From: Acinetobacter calcoaceticus
GTDB taxonomy: Bacteria > Pseudomonadota > Gammaproteobacteria > Pseudomonadales > Moraxellaceae
Reading direction: 5' to 3'
Length of the DNA: 64,000 nt
Assembly: GCF_016508255.1 (NCBI RefSeq)
Contig: NZ_JADVKT010000002.1
Location: 372,001 to 436,000 of the forward strand
The notes under the pieces are model-generated. The model did no database searches. It saw only the letters and a list, made by a program, of their open reading frames with translations, and was not told the origin of the DNA. Shown piece by piece: positions 1 through 8,443 of this stretch. The number at the start of each line of letters is the position of its first letter. Position 1 is the stretch's first letter. A program made the position numbers and the translations under genes.

Positions 1-1323
1 ATTGCTTCCCAATTCAAAACGACTGATTACCAAGAATTACTGACAAAAATTGCCCCTGAGCTAACCAACAGTCCTGATAAAGTGCTCAGTTCAGAGCGGC
101 TGCCACATTTAAACTTTGTGATTAAAATAGATGATCAGCAACATACAGGCATCCATCGTTTTAGTGATTTAGTCACTACACCCACTTCTGAACAGCTAGA
201 ACAATTAATACAATTAGCGAAGCAACATCAGTTTGATGAGACTATTAATATTCAATTTACCTCAGGTACAACAGGTAACCCTAAAGGGACCATGTTGACC
301 CACCATAATATTTTAAATAATGGTTATTTTGTGGGTGAAGGTATTCGTTTAACACCTCAAGATAAAGTCTGTATTTCTGTGCCGTTGTTTCATTGTTTTG
401 GCATGGTTATGGGGAATTTAGCATGCGTTACGCATGGTTCAACCATGGTCTATCCATCGGCGGTATTTAATCCTTTAGAGACTTTAAAAGCGATTCATCA
501 AGAACGTTGTACGGCAGCTTATGGCGTACCAACTATGTTTATTGCAACTCTAGAACATGAGCAGTTTAATGAGTTTGATCTGTCGAGTTTAAGAACAGGT
601 ATTATGGCAGGCAGCCCTTGTCCACGTGAAATCATGCAGCGGGTCATAGACCGCATGCATATGTCTGAAATCACCATTTGTTATGGCATGACCGAAACCT
701 CGCCAGTGAGTGTACAAAGTTCAGTAAATGATTCAATTGATAAACGCGTGAGTACAGTTGGACATGTTCACCCACATGTTGAAATTAAAATTGTCGATTT
801 AGAAGGGCAGATTGTTCCGCAAGCAACTTTAGGTGAATTATGCGTTCGTGGTTATTCAGTGATGGCTGGTTATTGGGGCGAAGAAGAAAAGACTAAAGAG
901 GTCATTGATTCAGCTGGCTGGATGCATACGGGTGATATTGCCGAAATGGATCAAGATGGTTTTATTAAAATTAAAGGCCGTATTAAAGATGTCGTGATTC
1001 GTGGTGGAGAAAACCTCTTTCCAAAAGAAATTGAAGACTTTCTATATACCCATCCTGATGTAAGTGATGTCCAAGTGATTGGTTTGCCAGATGCGAGATA
1101 TGGTGAAGAACTCTGTGCTTGTATTATTTTGCATGAACATCATCAAATTGATGAAAATAGTATTCGCCAATTCTGCAAAGAGCATATTTCACATAACAAA
1201 GTGCCGCGCTATGTCCGATTCTTTAATGAGTTTCCAATGACTGCTTCTGGTAAAGCCCAAAAGTTTAAGTTACAAGAAATTATGCGTGCTGAGCTTAACT
1301 TAACAGGAAATGTCTTTGATTGA
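1..1323 (+). CDS. AMP-dependent acyl-CoA synthetase, 3' part
   Basis: The frame is open from base 1, so the gene enters from outside the window; about 440 C-terminal residues are visible, roughly 100 fewer than the usual length of the family. The P-loop FTSGTTGNPKG, the A5-type motif YGMTETSP, the hinge motif GWMHTGDIAEMDQDG and the C-terminal catalytic lysine in TASGKAQKF are all present. These enzymes activate a carboxylic acid with ATP to an acyl-adenylate and then to the CoA thioester. The motif set and the HCFGMVMG segment favour a medium- or long-chain fatty acyl-CoA ligase, but the substrate cannot be read from the sequence. A methyltransferase follows after 71 bases. No terminator separates them, so co-transcription is possible. 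Confidence 0.9.
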   Translation: MASQFKTTDYQELLTKIAPELTNSPDKVLSSERLPHLNFVIKIDDQQHTGIHRFSDLVTTPTSEQLEQLIQLAKQHQFDETINIQFTSGTTGNPKGTMLTHHNILNNGYFVGEGIRLTPQDKVCISVPLFHCFGMVMGNLACVTHGSTMVYPSAVFNPLETLKAIHQERCTAAYGVPTMFIATLEHEQFNEFDLSSLRTGIMAGSPCPREIMQRVIDRMHMSEITICYGMTETSPVSVQSSVNDSIDKRVSTVGHVHPHVEIKIVDLEGQIVPQATLGELCVRGYSVMAGYWGEEEKTKEVIDSAGWMHTGDIAEMDQDGFIKIKGRIKDVVIRGGENLFPKEIEDFLYTHPDVSDVQVIGLPDARYGEELCACIILHEHHQIDENSIRQFCKEHISHNKVPRYVRFFNEFPMTASGKAQKFKLQEIMRAELNLTGNVFD

Positions 1324-1394
1324 AGAGGTCTAAAGCTCCGTTAAATTGCAGCAAATTATAAAGTGAAAGGTAGTTTCAAAAGGGATAAAACAAA

Positions 1395-2066
1395 ATGGCA
1401 AAAGACTTTAATAGCCCAAAAGTAGTCGAAGGATATGACGAACATATTCGTAAATTAATTCCAGGTTATGAAGTCATCCATCAACAGGTGGATGCCATTT
1501 TGCAATCGGTATTGCCTACAAATGCTCATATATTAATTGTGGGCTGTGGTACGGGTTATGAACTTGAATATTTATTGAAAAGACATCCTGACTGGAAATT
1601 TACAGCGGTTGATCCGTCTTTAACCATGCTGCAAAAAGCACAGGAACAAGTTGAACTTTTAGGTAAATCTTCACAAGTTACCTTTGTACATGGTGAAACT
1701 TCAGTACTGTCTTTGGAACCTTGTTTCGATGCGGCACTGTCTATTCTTGTGGCACATTTCGTTGCTGATGATATCAAGCCTACATTCTTTAAAGATATTT
1801 ATGATCGTTTAAAAGAAAATGCAGTTTTGCTTACTTATGACCTCATGACCTGTACAAACCCTAAGCAGCTTCAGGCACTCCGTTATTTATGTTTAGCTCA
1901 AGGTTTAACAGAAGAACAATGTCAAAAAATGCTAGAGCGTATGGCACAAGACTTTTTTAGTCTGACAACTGAGGGGTATATAAAACTTTTAGAAAAAACT
2001 GGCTTTGTAAGCGTACAGTCTTATACACAAATTTTGACTTATCAGGGGTTTATTGCAAATAAATAA
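1395..2066 (+). CDS. class I SAM-dependent methyltransferase
   Basis: This 223-residue cytosolic protein carries the Rossmann motif I as ILIVGCGTGYE near residue 48, followed by the acidic motif II in TAVDPSLTML, where an Asp would hold the ribose of S-adenosylmethionine. The rest (SILVAHFV, motif IV region; YDRLKENAVLLTYD, motif V region) fits a small-molecule methyltransferase of the UbiE/Tam type. The acceptor is unknown. It sits 71 bases behind the acyl-CoA ligase and could share its transcript. The ribosome binding site is weak (AAAGGGAT about ten bases before the ATG). Confidence 0.8.
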   Translation: MAKDFNSPKVVEGYDEHIRKLIPGYEVIHQQVDAILQSVLPTNAHILIVGCGTGYELEYLLKRHPDWKFTAVDPSLTMLQKAQEQVELLGKSSQVTFVHGETSVLSLEPCFDAALSILVAHFVADDIKPTFFKDIYDRLKENAVLLTYDLMTCTNPKQLQALRYLCLAQGLTEEQCQKMLERMAQDFFSLTTEGYIKLLEKTGFVSVQSYTQILTYQGFIANK

Positions 2067-2305
2067 TACGATTGGGGGATATAAATAAGGACTTAAAACC
2101 GAATATTCTCAATGTGGAAGAGAATATAAAAATGAAAAATTAAAAGGTTGCTTTTGCTGCTTTAGGGAGGATGGGGCTAAAAAATATGAGAGAACGTCTT
2201 TCTTGTGAAAGAAAGGCAAATTTTCAAGGATCTATTTTAGATAGGTACATAACAAAAAGGATGTCGAGATCTTTAAGTCTATTTAAAGGTCTAAAGGAAA
2301 ATTTC

Positions 2306-3592
2306 ATGATGAAAGTTTTTAATACAATGGTTCAAAAAAGCCTATTGGCGGTTTCTGTGTCTTTGCTCGTGTCTTCTGCTTTTGCGGGTCAAGTAAATCC
2401 TGAAATAGAGCAACTTCGCCAAGAAGTAAATGAGCTACGGGCAATGCTACAGGCAGATATACAAACTCAAAAATCTTTAGCACAAGAAAGAGTAGAACAA
2501 GCAACTCCTGTAGCTACCCAAGCCCCGCAACCTATACAACAAGTATTAACGAAGTCTGGTACAGAATTTAACTTATATGGATATATACGAGCAGATGCTT
2601 CTTATCAAATTAAGGGCGCATCTACGATGTATAACAATATTAGTGGGGTTCCACTTGAACATACGCCAGAGGAATCTGCCCAGAAAGACCAATTGCACAG
2701 TACGGTCTATGTGACGCGTTTCGGGTTCAATTTTAAAACGCCGACAAGCGTTGGTGATGTAGGCGGAAAACTGGAAATGGACTTCTTTGGGGCCGCCACT
2801 CGTGATCAGTTTCGTATACGCCATGCTTATTTAACTTTTGATAAATGGCTCATCGGTCAAACATGGTCGACATTTATTGCACCTGAATATTACCCAGAAA
2901 CAATTGATGCAGGAACATTTGTAGGTAGTGCCTTGCTTAGATCGCCAATGGTTCGCTATAGCGATAACTTAACGGCAAATACAAGTTTTGCAGTATCAGT
3001 TGAAGACCCGAAATATACAGCGGCAACAGACCCAGATAACAAAATGCGCTTACCTGCTTTAGTGGGACGCTTAAATCATAAATTTGCGAATGGTTCGATG
3101 CTTTCAGGTCGTAGTTTTGTTGCTGAAAAAAGAACGAATAATGATAGTGAATGGGCATGGGGTGTAGGTCTAGGCGGTAAATACCAAATGACACCTGATA
3201 CTTTACTTAAAGCTGATTATTACCATGTTAAGGGTGATGGACGTTTCTTGTTATGGAGCAACAGTGGCTATGCAATAGATGATCAAAACAACATGCATAG
3301 CAATGAATTTGACACGATTTCATTAGGTATAACCCATCAGTTTACACCGAAAATTCGCTCGACTTTAGCTTATGGCTATATGAAGGCCAAAGACGATAAC
3401 CGTTTTGCCGAATTACAGCGCAATAGCACGACTCAAAACAAACAGCTTTGGCAGGGCTGGGTAAATACGATGTATAACCCATATAAACCCATTACCTTAG
3501 GTGTTGAGTATGTATATGGAGAACGAGAAACTTTCGATGGTCGAAACGGCATTGATAACCGCTTTAACATGATAGCGAGTTATGATTTCTAA
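2306..3592 (+). CDS. DcaP-like outer membrane porin
   Basis: I place the start at the ATG at 2306, behind AAAGGAAA; the frame stays open upstream to 2171, but the signal peptide only makes sense from here (KSLLAVSVSLLVSSAFA, cleavage before Gly). The mature N-terminus is a short coiled coil (EIEQLRQEVNELRAML) typical of trimeric DcaP channels, followed by a linker rich in Pro and Gln, then alternating beta strands beginning FNLYGYIRADASYQIKGA and ending in the aromatic terminal residue of outer membrane proteins (SYDF). About 428 residues is the usual length. DcaP porins carry small anionic or dicarboxylic compounds across the outer membrane; the substrate here is unknown. Confidence 0.85.
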   Translation: MMKVFNTMVQKSLLAVSVSLLVSSAFAGQVNPEIEQLRQEVNELRAMLQADIQTQKSLAQERVEQATPVATQAPQPIQQVLTKSGTEFNLYGYIRADASYQIKGASTMYNNISGVPLEHTPEESAQKDQLHSTVYVTRFGFNFKTPTSVGDVGGKLEMDFFGAATRDQFRIRHAYLTFDKWLIGQTWSTFIAPEYYPETIDAGTFVGSALLRSPMVRYSDNLTANTSFAVSVEDPKYTAATDPDNKMRLPALVGRLNHKFANGSMLSGRSFVAEKRTNNDSEWAWGVGLGGKYQMTPDTLLKADYYHVKGDGRFLLWSNSGYAIDDQNNMHSNEFDTISLGITHQFTPKIRSTLAYGYMKAKDDNRFAELQRNSTTQNKQLWQGWVNTMYNPYKPITLGVEYVYGERETFDGRNGIDNRFNMIASYDF

Positions 3593-3601
3593 ATAGATAT
3601 T

Positions 3602-3630
3602 CCCATCAGGTGAGCATTTCACCTGATGGG
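3602..3630. terminator. bidirectional hairpin between convergent genes
   Basis: A perfect 12-bp stem (CCCATCAGGTGA at 3602-3613 and its complement at 3619-3630) with a 5-base loop lies between the ends of the porin gene and the esterase gene. No strong T run follows on either strand, so it may be a weak terminator or a transcript-end stabiliser. Confidence 0.7.
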
Positions 3631-3637
3631 GTAATCA

Positions 3638-4876
3638 TTAATTGTGAATCATTTGATTTAAGTTTACCAAATCTGCCATGTGTTGATTGCCACGATCATT
3701 AGGATGTAAATGATCACCAGAATCATAAATTGGATTTAATCGATCAGGGTATTTTGGATCTTTTAAGCCTTGATCAAGGTCAAGTACACCATCAAACGTA
3801 TGACTGGTTCTAATCCATTGGTTGATGCGCTGACGTAATTGATCTTTGTTGGGTTGATAGTAATTATCTAAAGGGGTATTGGGTAAAGCGCCTGAAAACG
3901 GTAATAAGGTTGCCCCAATCACCTGAATACCTTGTTTGTGAGCTTCATTCACGATACGTTGATAACCTTGGGTTAAAGCTTCAAAAGACGGTATTTGTTG
4001 TTTTGGTGCAAAAGCTGTACCAGGCCATGAAATATCATTTATACCAATTAAAACAATGAGTGTTTTAACTCCAGAATATTGAAATACCTCTTTTTTTAAG
4101 CGTTCTAGTGCACTGTCACCCATACCATCTGTAAGCAGTCGGTTTCCTGAAATTCCGCTATTAATCACAGCCACTTCGTGTGGCGATAAACGCTTAGCTA
4201 AAAAGTCTGTCCATCTGCTATTAGCATCTAAAGTTGCAGTAGCTCCATCGGTAATGGAGTCTCCAATGACTGCAACCACATGAGTTTTTCGTTTTGGTTT
4301 TACCTCTACAGCAGACAGTAATAAACGTGCTGTTGTTGTTTGGGCATGAGCAGGAGTGCTTAAACTGGCTGTCTGATTTCCAGCAATTAGCCAACTGGTT
4401 TGTTTAGCATCCCAATGGAACGTTTTAAATTGGGTTGGTTTTTGAATAAAGGTATTTACCATTAATTGACTATGGTCTGGAACAGGTAGCTGAATTGGGT
4501 CACTAATCAGTTGTTTGCCCGGTAAAACTTGTGCTTTAAGCTTTCCAGAAAAATAAACAGGATAAGCGCTCTTAGATTTTAGATTTTTCGAATTAACTAA
4601 ACCTACGGTGGTTTTATCAATATAAAGCGGTTTTTTGCCATATTGATTGGTAAAAACAAGTCGAATAGCTTCACCACCTAAGCTAATTTGGCTCACCTGT
4701 CTAATTGTCTGATTAGATATTTGCTCTGGAATAAGTGTTGGAAAAATGAAGTCTTTATTCCAGACTTTTTGGGGACTAGCAGACCAAGTGGTAACCCATT
4801 GGCCCGTTTGTAGCTCTGCTTGTGCAAAGCTTGTAAATAATACTAAAGAGAATAAAGCAGATTTATAAAGTTTCAT
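3638..4876 (-). CDS. secreted SGNH/GDSL hydrolase
   Basis: The 412-residue protein starts with a clear Sec signal (MKLYKSALFSLVLFTSFAQA). All SGNH blocks are visible: the nucleophile Ser in VIGDSITDG (block I), Gly in SGISGNRL (block II), Asn in LIGINDI (block III) and the Asp/His pair in DHLHPND (block V). The first ~190 residues form an extra beta-rich domain as in the larger GDSL esterases acting on polysaccharides or acylated glycans. It is probably an exported esterase or acetylesterase; its substrate is unknown. A LysR gene is divergently transcribed 111 bases away and may regulate it. Confidence 0.8.
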   Translation of the reverse strand: MKLYKSALFSLVLFTSFAQAELQTGQWVTTWSASPQKVWNKDFIFPTLIPEQISNQTIRQVSQISLGGEAIRLVFTNQYGKKPLYIDKTTVGLVNSKNLKSKSAYPVYFSGKLKAQVLPGKQLISDPIQLPVPDHSQLMVNTFIQKPTQFKTFHWDAKQTSWLIAGNQTASLSTPAHAQTTTARLLLSAVEVKPKRKTHVVAVIGDSITDGATATLDANSRWTDFLAKRLSPHEVAVINSGISGNRLLTDGMGDSALERLKKEVFQYSGVKTLIVLIGINDISWPGTAFAPKQQIPSFEALTQGYQRIVNEAHKQGIQVIGATLLPFSGALPNTPLDNYYQPNKDQLRQRINQWIRTSHTFDGVLDLDQGLKDPKYPDRLNPIYDSGDHLHPNDRGNQHMADLVNLNQMIHN

Positions 4877-4954
4877 CTCATGAACTCTTTAAAACGAATT
4901 AGAGTTATCTTGAAACAAATTAGTGGCTTGTTATAGCGGTCTAAGCGGAATAAG

Positions 4955-4977
4955 ATTTGTGAATCAAATTCATAAAT
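4955..4977. promoter_or_regulatory. imperfect inverted repeat upstream of LysR gene
   Basis: ATTTGTGAAT and ATTCATAAAT, separated by CAA, form a 10-bp inverted repeat with one mismatch, ending 10 bases before the LysR start. The position suits autoregulation and control of the divergent esterase. Confidence 0.35.
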
Positions 4978-4987
4978 AGATTTTTTT

Positions 4988-5893
4988 ATGGCTTATTTTG
5001 ATATAAATCGATCGGGTGAGCTGGCGATATTTATTCGAGCGGTTGAGTTGGGAAGTTTTTCTGCCGTAGCAAGGGCTTGTGACATGACGCCGTCTGCTGT
5101 TAGTAAGTTGATTTCCCGTTTAGAAAAACGACTTGGCGTAAGGTTACTTAACCGTTCAACACGCCAGTTTCAGCTTACGAGTGAAGGGTGCCAGTTTTAT
5201 GAGCAAGGCATTCAAATTCTTAATGATCTGGATGAGCTTGAACAATCGGTTACGGCAAATCATATGCCTCAAGGGCGAATTAGAATACATACGAGTCTTT
5301 CATATTGGACTCATTTTTTATTGCCTTGCATCGCTTTATTTAATGAGCATTATCCTCAAATTGAACTAGAAGCTCACTTAAGTGATGAAGTCATTAATTT
5401 AGTTGAGCAAAGAATTGATGTAGCCATTCGAACTGGCCCTTTAAAAAGCTCCAATTTGGTGGCTCGTTCATTAGGCAGTACGACAAAGCACTATGTGTGT
5501 TCATCTGAATATATTGCTCGATATGGCCACCCGCAACATCCTGATGAACTACAAGCACATCAACTTTTAGATGTGAGTTATCAGCGCCAAAATAAAACAT
5601 GGCAATTTAAAAAAGAGCATCAAGAAATCACACTCATACCTACTCAGGTTTTAAGAGTAAATCATGGAGAAGCGATTTTGCAGTTAGCACTTGCCGATGT
5701 GGGCATTGCACAGCTAAATGAATTTCAAGTTCGAAAAGCACTAGAACAAAAGCAGTTAATTAAAATTCTTGAAGACTGGAATATTAATGCTTCTGAAGAG
5801 TTTCATGCTGTCTGGATCGGTCATGATAAATATGTTCCTAAACGTGTAAGGGTCTTTTTAGATTTCTTAGTGGAACATGCAAATTTAAGCTAG
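4988..5893 (+). CDS. LysR-family transcriptional regulator
   Basis: The 301-residue protein has the N-terminal winged helix-turn-helix of LysR regulators (LGSFSAVARACDMTPSAVSKLISRLEKRLG, shown here only by its hallmark ACDMTPSAVSKLISRLE) and a type 2 periplasmic-binding-protein effector domain from about residue 90. It belongs to the CrgA/PerR-like subgroup by its RLLNRSTRQFQLT wing. It is divergent from the SGNH esterase, with an inverted repeat just before its start, so that gene is the likeliest target. The effector is unknown. Confidence 0.85.
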   Translation: MAYFDINRSGELAIFIRAVELGSFSAVARACDMTPSAVSKLISRLEKRLGVRLLNRSTRQFQLTSEGCQFYEQGIQILNDLDELEQSVTANHMPQGRIRIHTSLSYWTHFLLPCIALFNEHYPQIELEAHLSDEVINLVEQRIDVAIRTGPLKSSNLVARSLGSTTKHYVCSSEYIARYGHPQHPDELQAHQLLDVSYQRQNKTWQFKKEHQEITLIPTQVLRVNHGEAILQLALADVGIAQLNEFQVRKALEQKQLIKILEDWNINASEEFHAVWIGHDKYVPKRVRVFLDFLVEHANLS

Positions 5894-5894
5894 T

Positions 5895-6188
5895 TTAATC
5901 ATTTCTGACACTTAACTGACATTTGTGAATTGTTTCATTCATGGTTTCCACAAAGTTCATATTCGCATCAATATTTTGTAGGCTTACTTTTTCTAGATCT
6001 TCTACAAACTGTGGCGAATAATGTTCTTCTAAAGAGTTGTAAATACAATTGCATTGTGAGAGCGCACGGCCTGACCACACACAATGTGTATTGAATTCGT
6101 TTTTACTGATAGGTCTGCAACCTAATAAACTTATAGAACTTATTAATAGGATGCACACTAAAACAATACGATATGAAAAAAACATCAT
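5895..6188 (-). CDS. small lipoprotein of unknown function
   Basis: The 97-residue product begins with a hydrophobic stretch ending in a lipobox (SISLLGC), so it is predicted to be lipidated on the Cys at about residue 24. The mature part has four further Cys residues (including CVWS, CNCIY and KCQL) that could form disulfides in the periplasm. I do not recognise the family. It is convergent with the LysR gene and ends one base after it. The start ATG is doubled (MM) behind GAAGAG. Confidence 0.6.
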   Translation of the reverse strand: MMFFSYRIVLVCILLISSISLLGCRPISKNEFNTHCVWSGRALSQCNCIYNSLEEHYSPQFVEDLEKVSLQNIDANMNFVETMNETIHKCQLSVRND

Positions 6189-6245
6189 TATTGCTCTTCG
6201 TTGGTTGTTGTTATCGTTAAGTCATGTTTATGAGAGTTCTAATCT

Positions 6246-6395
6246 TTAACTGGCAATAAATCTTGCGATTTTTTCAGTATAGAGATGAAAGTGTGGATAG
6301 ATAAAAAGGTGTGAGGAGTTCTTTAAAAGTGTTTTAAGCTGAACAATAAGATAATGAAGGTTAAGAAAAATAAAATGATATAAAATAATAGTCAT
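6246..6395 (-). CDS. hypothetical 49-residue hydrophobic protein
   Basis: Reading from the ATG at 6395 gives 49 residues (beginning MTIILYHFIFLNLHYLI) preceded by AAGGAG seven bases before the start, one of the strongest ribosome binding sites in this stretch. The first 30 residues are hydrophobic, suggesting membrane association; the end is His/Tyr-rich and basic. No family is recognised. The frame is open a little further upstream, but no better start is seen. It could be a real small membrane protein or a chance ORF in AT-rich DNA. Confidence 0.4.
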   Translation of the reverse strand: MTIILYHFIFLNLHYLIVQLKTLLKNSSHLFIYPHFHLYTEKIARFIAS

Positions 6396-6461
6396 TAGAG
6401 ACTCCTTGATAAAAGAAGTTGTGCCCAATCACTGCTATTAATTATGGTGGTGAAACGAAAG

Positions 6462-6626
6462 AGGGTTAGCAGACTGATACCTAAGAAACCAGCACACCCG
6501 AAGGTGTCCCACTCCCGTTCCTCCGTCAAAGGCACGAGGGGCTCCACACCAAAAAACGTGTTTTTAGTGCACTTAGGTAGACGATCTGCTAAAACCGACT
6601 GACAAAATAGGTCAGCCGGAGCATCA
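6462..6626 (+). ncRNA. structured RNA resembling phage C4 antisense RNA
   Basis: A GC-rich island in very AT-rich DNA folds into nested stems. GGTTAGCAGA (from about 6464) pairs with TCTGCTAAAACC (6585-6596) with a two-base bulge, ACCTAAG (6479-6485) pairs with CTTAGGT, GGTGT pairs with ACACC, and there are two local hairpins, ACACC-CGAA-GGTGT and CTGAC/GTCAG. The plus strand displays pyrimidine runs CACTCCCG and TTCCTCCG, complementary to ribosome binding sites, as in P1/P7 C4 antisense RNAs. That favours the plus strand, although the other strand would have a stable UUCG tetraloop. From memory, C4-like small RNAs occur in several copies in A. baumannii. No ant gene lies downstream. Confidence 0.5.
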
Positions 6627-7091
6627 TAAGCCGAGCATTAAAGCGGGTCAATTGCAAAAATAAAATATTGGTTTATATAAACAAATATTAATATTCTTAA
6701 AATTTCACTAATAAAATAACCAATTATTTAGAATTTAAACGATTGAATAATGATTAAATATGATCTCAATAATTGAGTTTTAATGTTTATATATCAAATA
6801 TTTATTAATTGTTAATTTATATATTGTTTGCAATCATTGACTTAATAAGACACAAACTCAGAAAGGATGAACAATTTTACTTTTACGAATATGATAATCT
6901 TAAATAATTAACCTTTGCCAAAATTTAATTAAAATATCAATTGCAAGAATGATATTTTTTAATCATTTATTTAATTTTGATTTTTACAAAAGCTTGCATA
7001 ATCTACAAAAGTTAAGAGAAGCACAGCGGTAGGCCAACAGAAGATAATGTTATTCATAAGCCTACATCTTAAAATTATAAGGGTGAACTCA
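6627..7091. other. AT-rich intergenic stretch
   Basis: Beyond the structured RNA this stretch is very AT-rich and holds no convincing reading frame. It presumably carries the promoter of the following small lipoprotein gene, but I cannot single out -35/-10 boxes reliably among the many A/T runs. Confidence 0.4.
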
Positions 7092-7235
7092 ATGTTAAGA
7101 ATCTGTTGTGCCGTTAGCATGGTCGTTGCAATCGCAATAGGTATGAGTGCTTGCCAAGATCGAGATTCAAGGAGTGATGGAACTCATGGTGTTAATGACC
7201 CAACGACGCCTCACCAAATGGATAAAAATTCATAA
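7092..7235 (+). CDS. small lipoprotein, 47 residues
   Basis: The ATG at 7092 follows AAGGGTGA. The short product has a signal sequence (ICCAVSMVVAIAIGMSAC) with a usable lipobox ending at the Cys, then only about 26 mature residues, hydrophilic and rich in Asp, Ser, Thr and His. The frame is open upstream to 7047, but that start has no ribosome binding site. Small entericidin-like or stress lipoproteins look like this; I cannot assign a function. A hairpin terminator follows directly. Confidence 0.6.
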   Translation: MLRICCAVSMVVAIAIGMSACQDRDSRSDGTHGVNDPTTPHQMDKNS

Positions 7236-7245
7236 CTATTTTTTA

Positions 7246-7277
7246 AGAAAACTTACTTTTTTGTGAGTTTTCTTATC
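7246..7277. terminator. hairpin terminator
   Basis: TAAGAAAACTTAC and GTGAGTTTTCTTA form an A/T-rich stem around a T-rich loop, directly after the small lipoprotein gene. Confidence 0.6.
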
Positions 7278-7490
7278 GTTATTTTCTATAAAATATGTAA
7301 CATAATAAAAAACCAATTATATAAAATTAATCAGTTAATTAGTGGGTTATTCGATTTATATGAATTTATTGTCAATGAATTGTTTCTAAAAAGAGCTGTG
7401 GTTTCAAAAAATTAATAAAATATACACAATAAATTACTTATATTCATCCAAAATTCATTTTAGTGATGACAATTTTATAAAGGTAAGGAT

Positions 7491-7919
7491 ATGCCCCAAT
7501 ACTTAAGAATAGCTGAGAAAATATATCAAAATGTTAAAGAAAAAAAAGGCTTTACAGATGAGCCTATGGAAGATCTTAACAATTTGATGATCGAACTCAG
7601 ACATGAGCTTAAGGGGACAAAGCTTAAGCTTTTATACAATTATATTGATTTTGCTGAATTACTGATTAAACCGCTACAAGAATCTAAAATTAAATTAGAT
7701 TTAAGTATTATTCCCAAGAGTAAAAATACTCAAGAATTTGTACTTTGGCTTGCGGGGTTTATAGAGCGAATTACAACTGGCGGACAGGAAAAATTGCCTC
7801 CTATTCAGGCTAAGATTGGCCTACCTTCTTATGCCTATGAAGAAACATATCCTTCAACAGGAAACCCTGTAAATAATGGGGATGAGATTATTGAATATTT
7901 CAAGAAAAAAGACGGCTAA
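7491..7919 (+). CDS. hypothetical protein, 142 residues
   Basis: A good ribosome binding site (AAAGGTAAGGAT) precedes the ATG. The product is soluble, mostly alpha-helical and charged (many Lys/Glu) with no signal peptide or transmembrane segment. A Leu/Ile-rich central part (LLYNYIDFAELLIKPL) and a C-terminal segment containing Pro, Tyr and Gly are visible, but no known motif. It stands alone, flanked by terminators on both sides, with codon use like the rest of the chromosome. I do not recognise a family. Confidence 0.6.
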   Translation: MPQYLRIAEKIYQNVKEKKGFTDEPMEDLNNLMIELRHELKGTKLKLLYNYIDFAELLIKPLQESKIKLDLSIIPKSKNTQEFVLWLAGFIERITTGGQEKLPPIQAKIGLPSYAYEETYPSTGNPVNNGDEIIEYFKKKDG

Positions 7920-7936
7920 ATAAAATGATGCAAAAA

Positions 7937-7979
7937 GAGCTTATTTCCGATGATCAATAGGAAATAAGCTCATATTTTT
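7937..7979. terminator. hairpin terminator with T run
   Basis: GAGCTTATTTCC and GGAAATAAGCTC form a perfect 12-bp stem with an 11-base loop, followed by ATATTTTTTC on the plus strand. It ends the 142-residue gene and may also serve the convergent gene. Confidence 0.85.
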
Positions 7980-8010
7980 TCACACTATAGAAAATGCTAA
8001 ATTACAGATT

Positions 8011-8328
8011 CTATCTATCGTTCCATGCATCTTTAATGGCTTGTTTAGCATGTTCCCATTTTAAACGAGATTCAGCTTTAAGCTCTTCCCATTTTTGTTG
8101 CAGGCTGCCTTCAATATCTTCAAACTGAGCACCTTCTTTTGACTCAGTACGGGCACGATGACCTATTTCATAGGCTGCTGAGAAATCTCGATCATAATTT
8201 AAATCTGGCGTAGTAAGCTGAGCTTCTTGATAGTAAGGACGAGTAACGTAACTTTCACGCCAATAAGAATCAGAGTAATTATGATCGCCAGCTGGCAGAC
8301 GTGCATGATCGTTATTTAGATCTGTCAT
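8011..8328 (-). CDS. small hydrophilic stress-type protein, 105 residues
   Basis: The product is extremely hydrophilic, with no Cys. It has a disordered, Tyr/Asp/Asn/Arg-rich N-terminal half and a C-terminal amphipathic helix carrying regularly spaced Trp (QQKWEELKAESRLKWEHAK). That helix is reminiscent of CsbD/hydrophilin-type stress proteins, but I cannot claim family membership. The strong ribosome binding site GAGGAAAG sits just before the ATG. It lies beside a Gln/Asn-rich gene on the same strand, and both are near katE. A role in desiccation or stationary-phase survival is an inference from composition and neighbourhood only. Confidence 0.6.
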   Translation of the reverse strand: MTDLNNDHARLPAGDHNYSDSYWRESYVTRPYYQEAQLTTPDLNYDRDFSAAYEIGHRARTESKEGAQFEDIEGSLQQKWEELKAESRLKWEHAKQAIKDAWNDR

Positions 8329-8443
8329 TAGTCTTTCCTCATCTATTATTGAATTTTATGCTTATGGTAAATTTAGGAAGGTGAGGGCACCTTCCTAAAT
8401 AAAATGAATGGCCGTATCAAATGACAATTAAGTCAACAAAGAA

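Noticed and set aside
2171..2305. N-terminal extension of the porin
   Set aside because: It would put 45 charged residues before the signal peptide, although GGGAGG does precede 2171.
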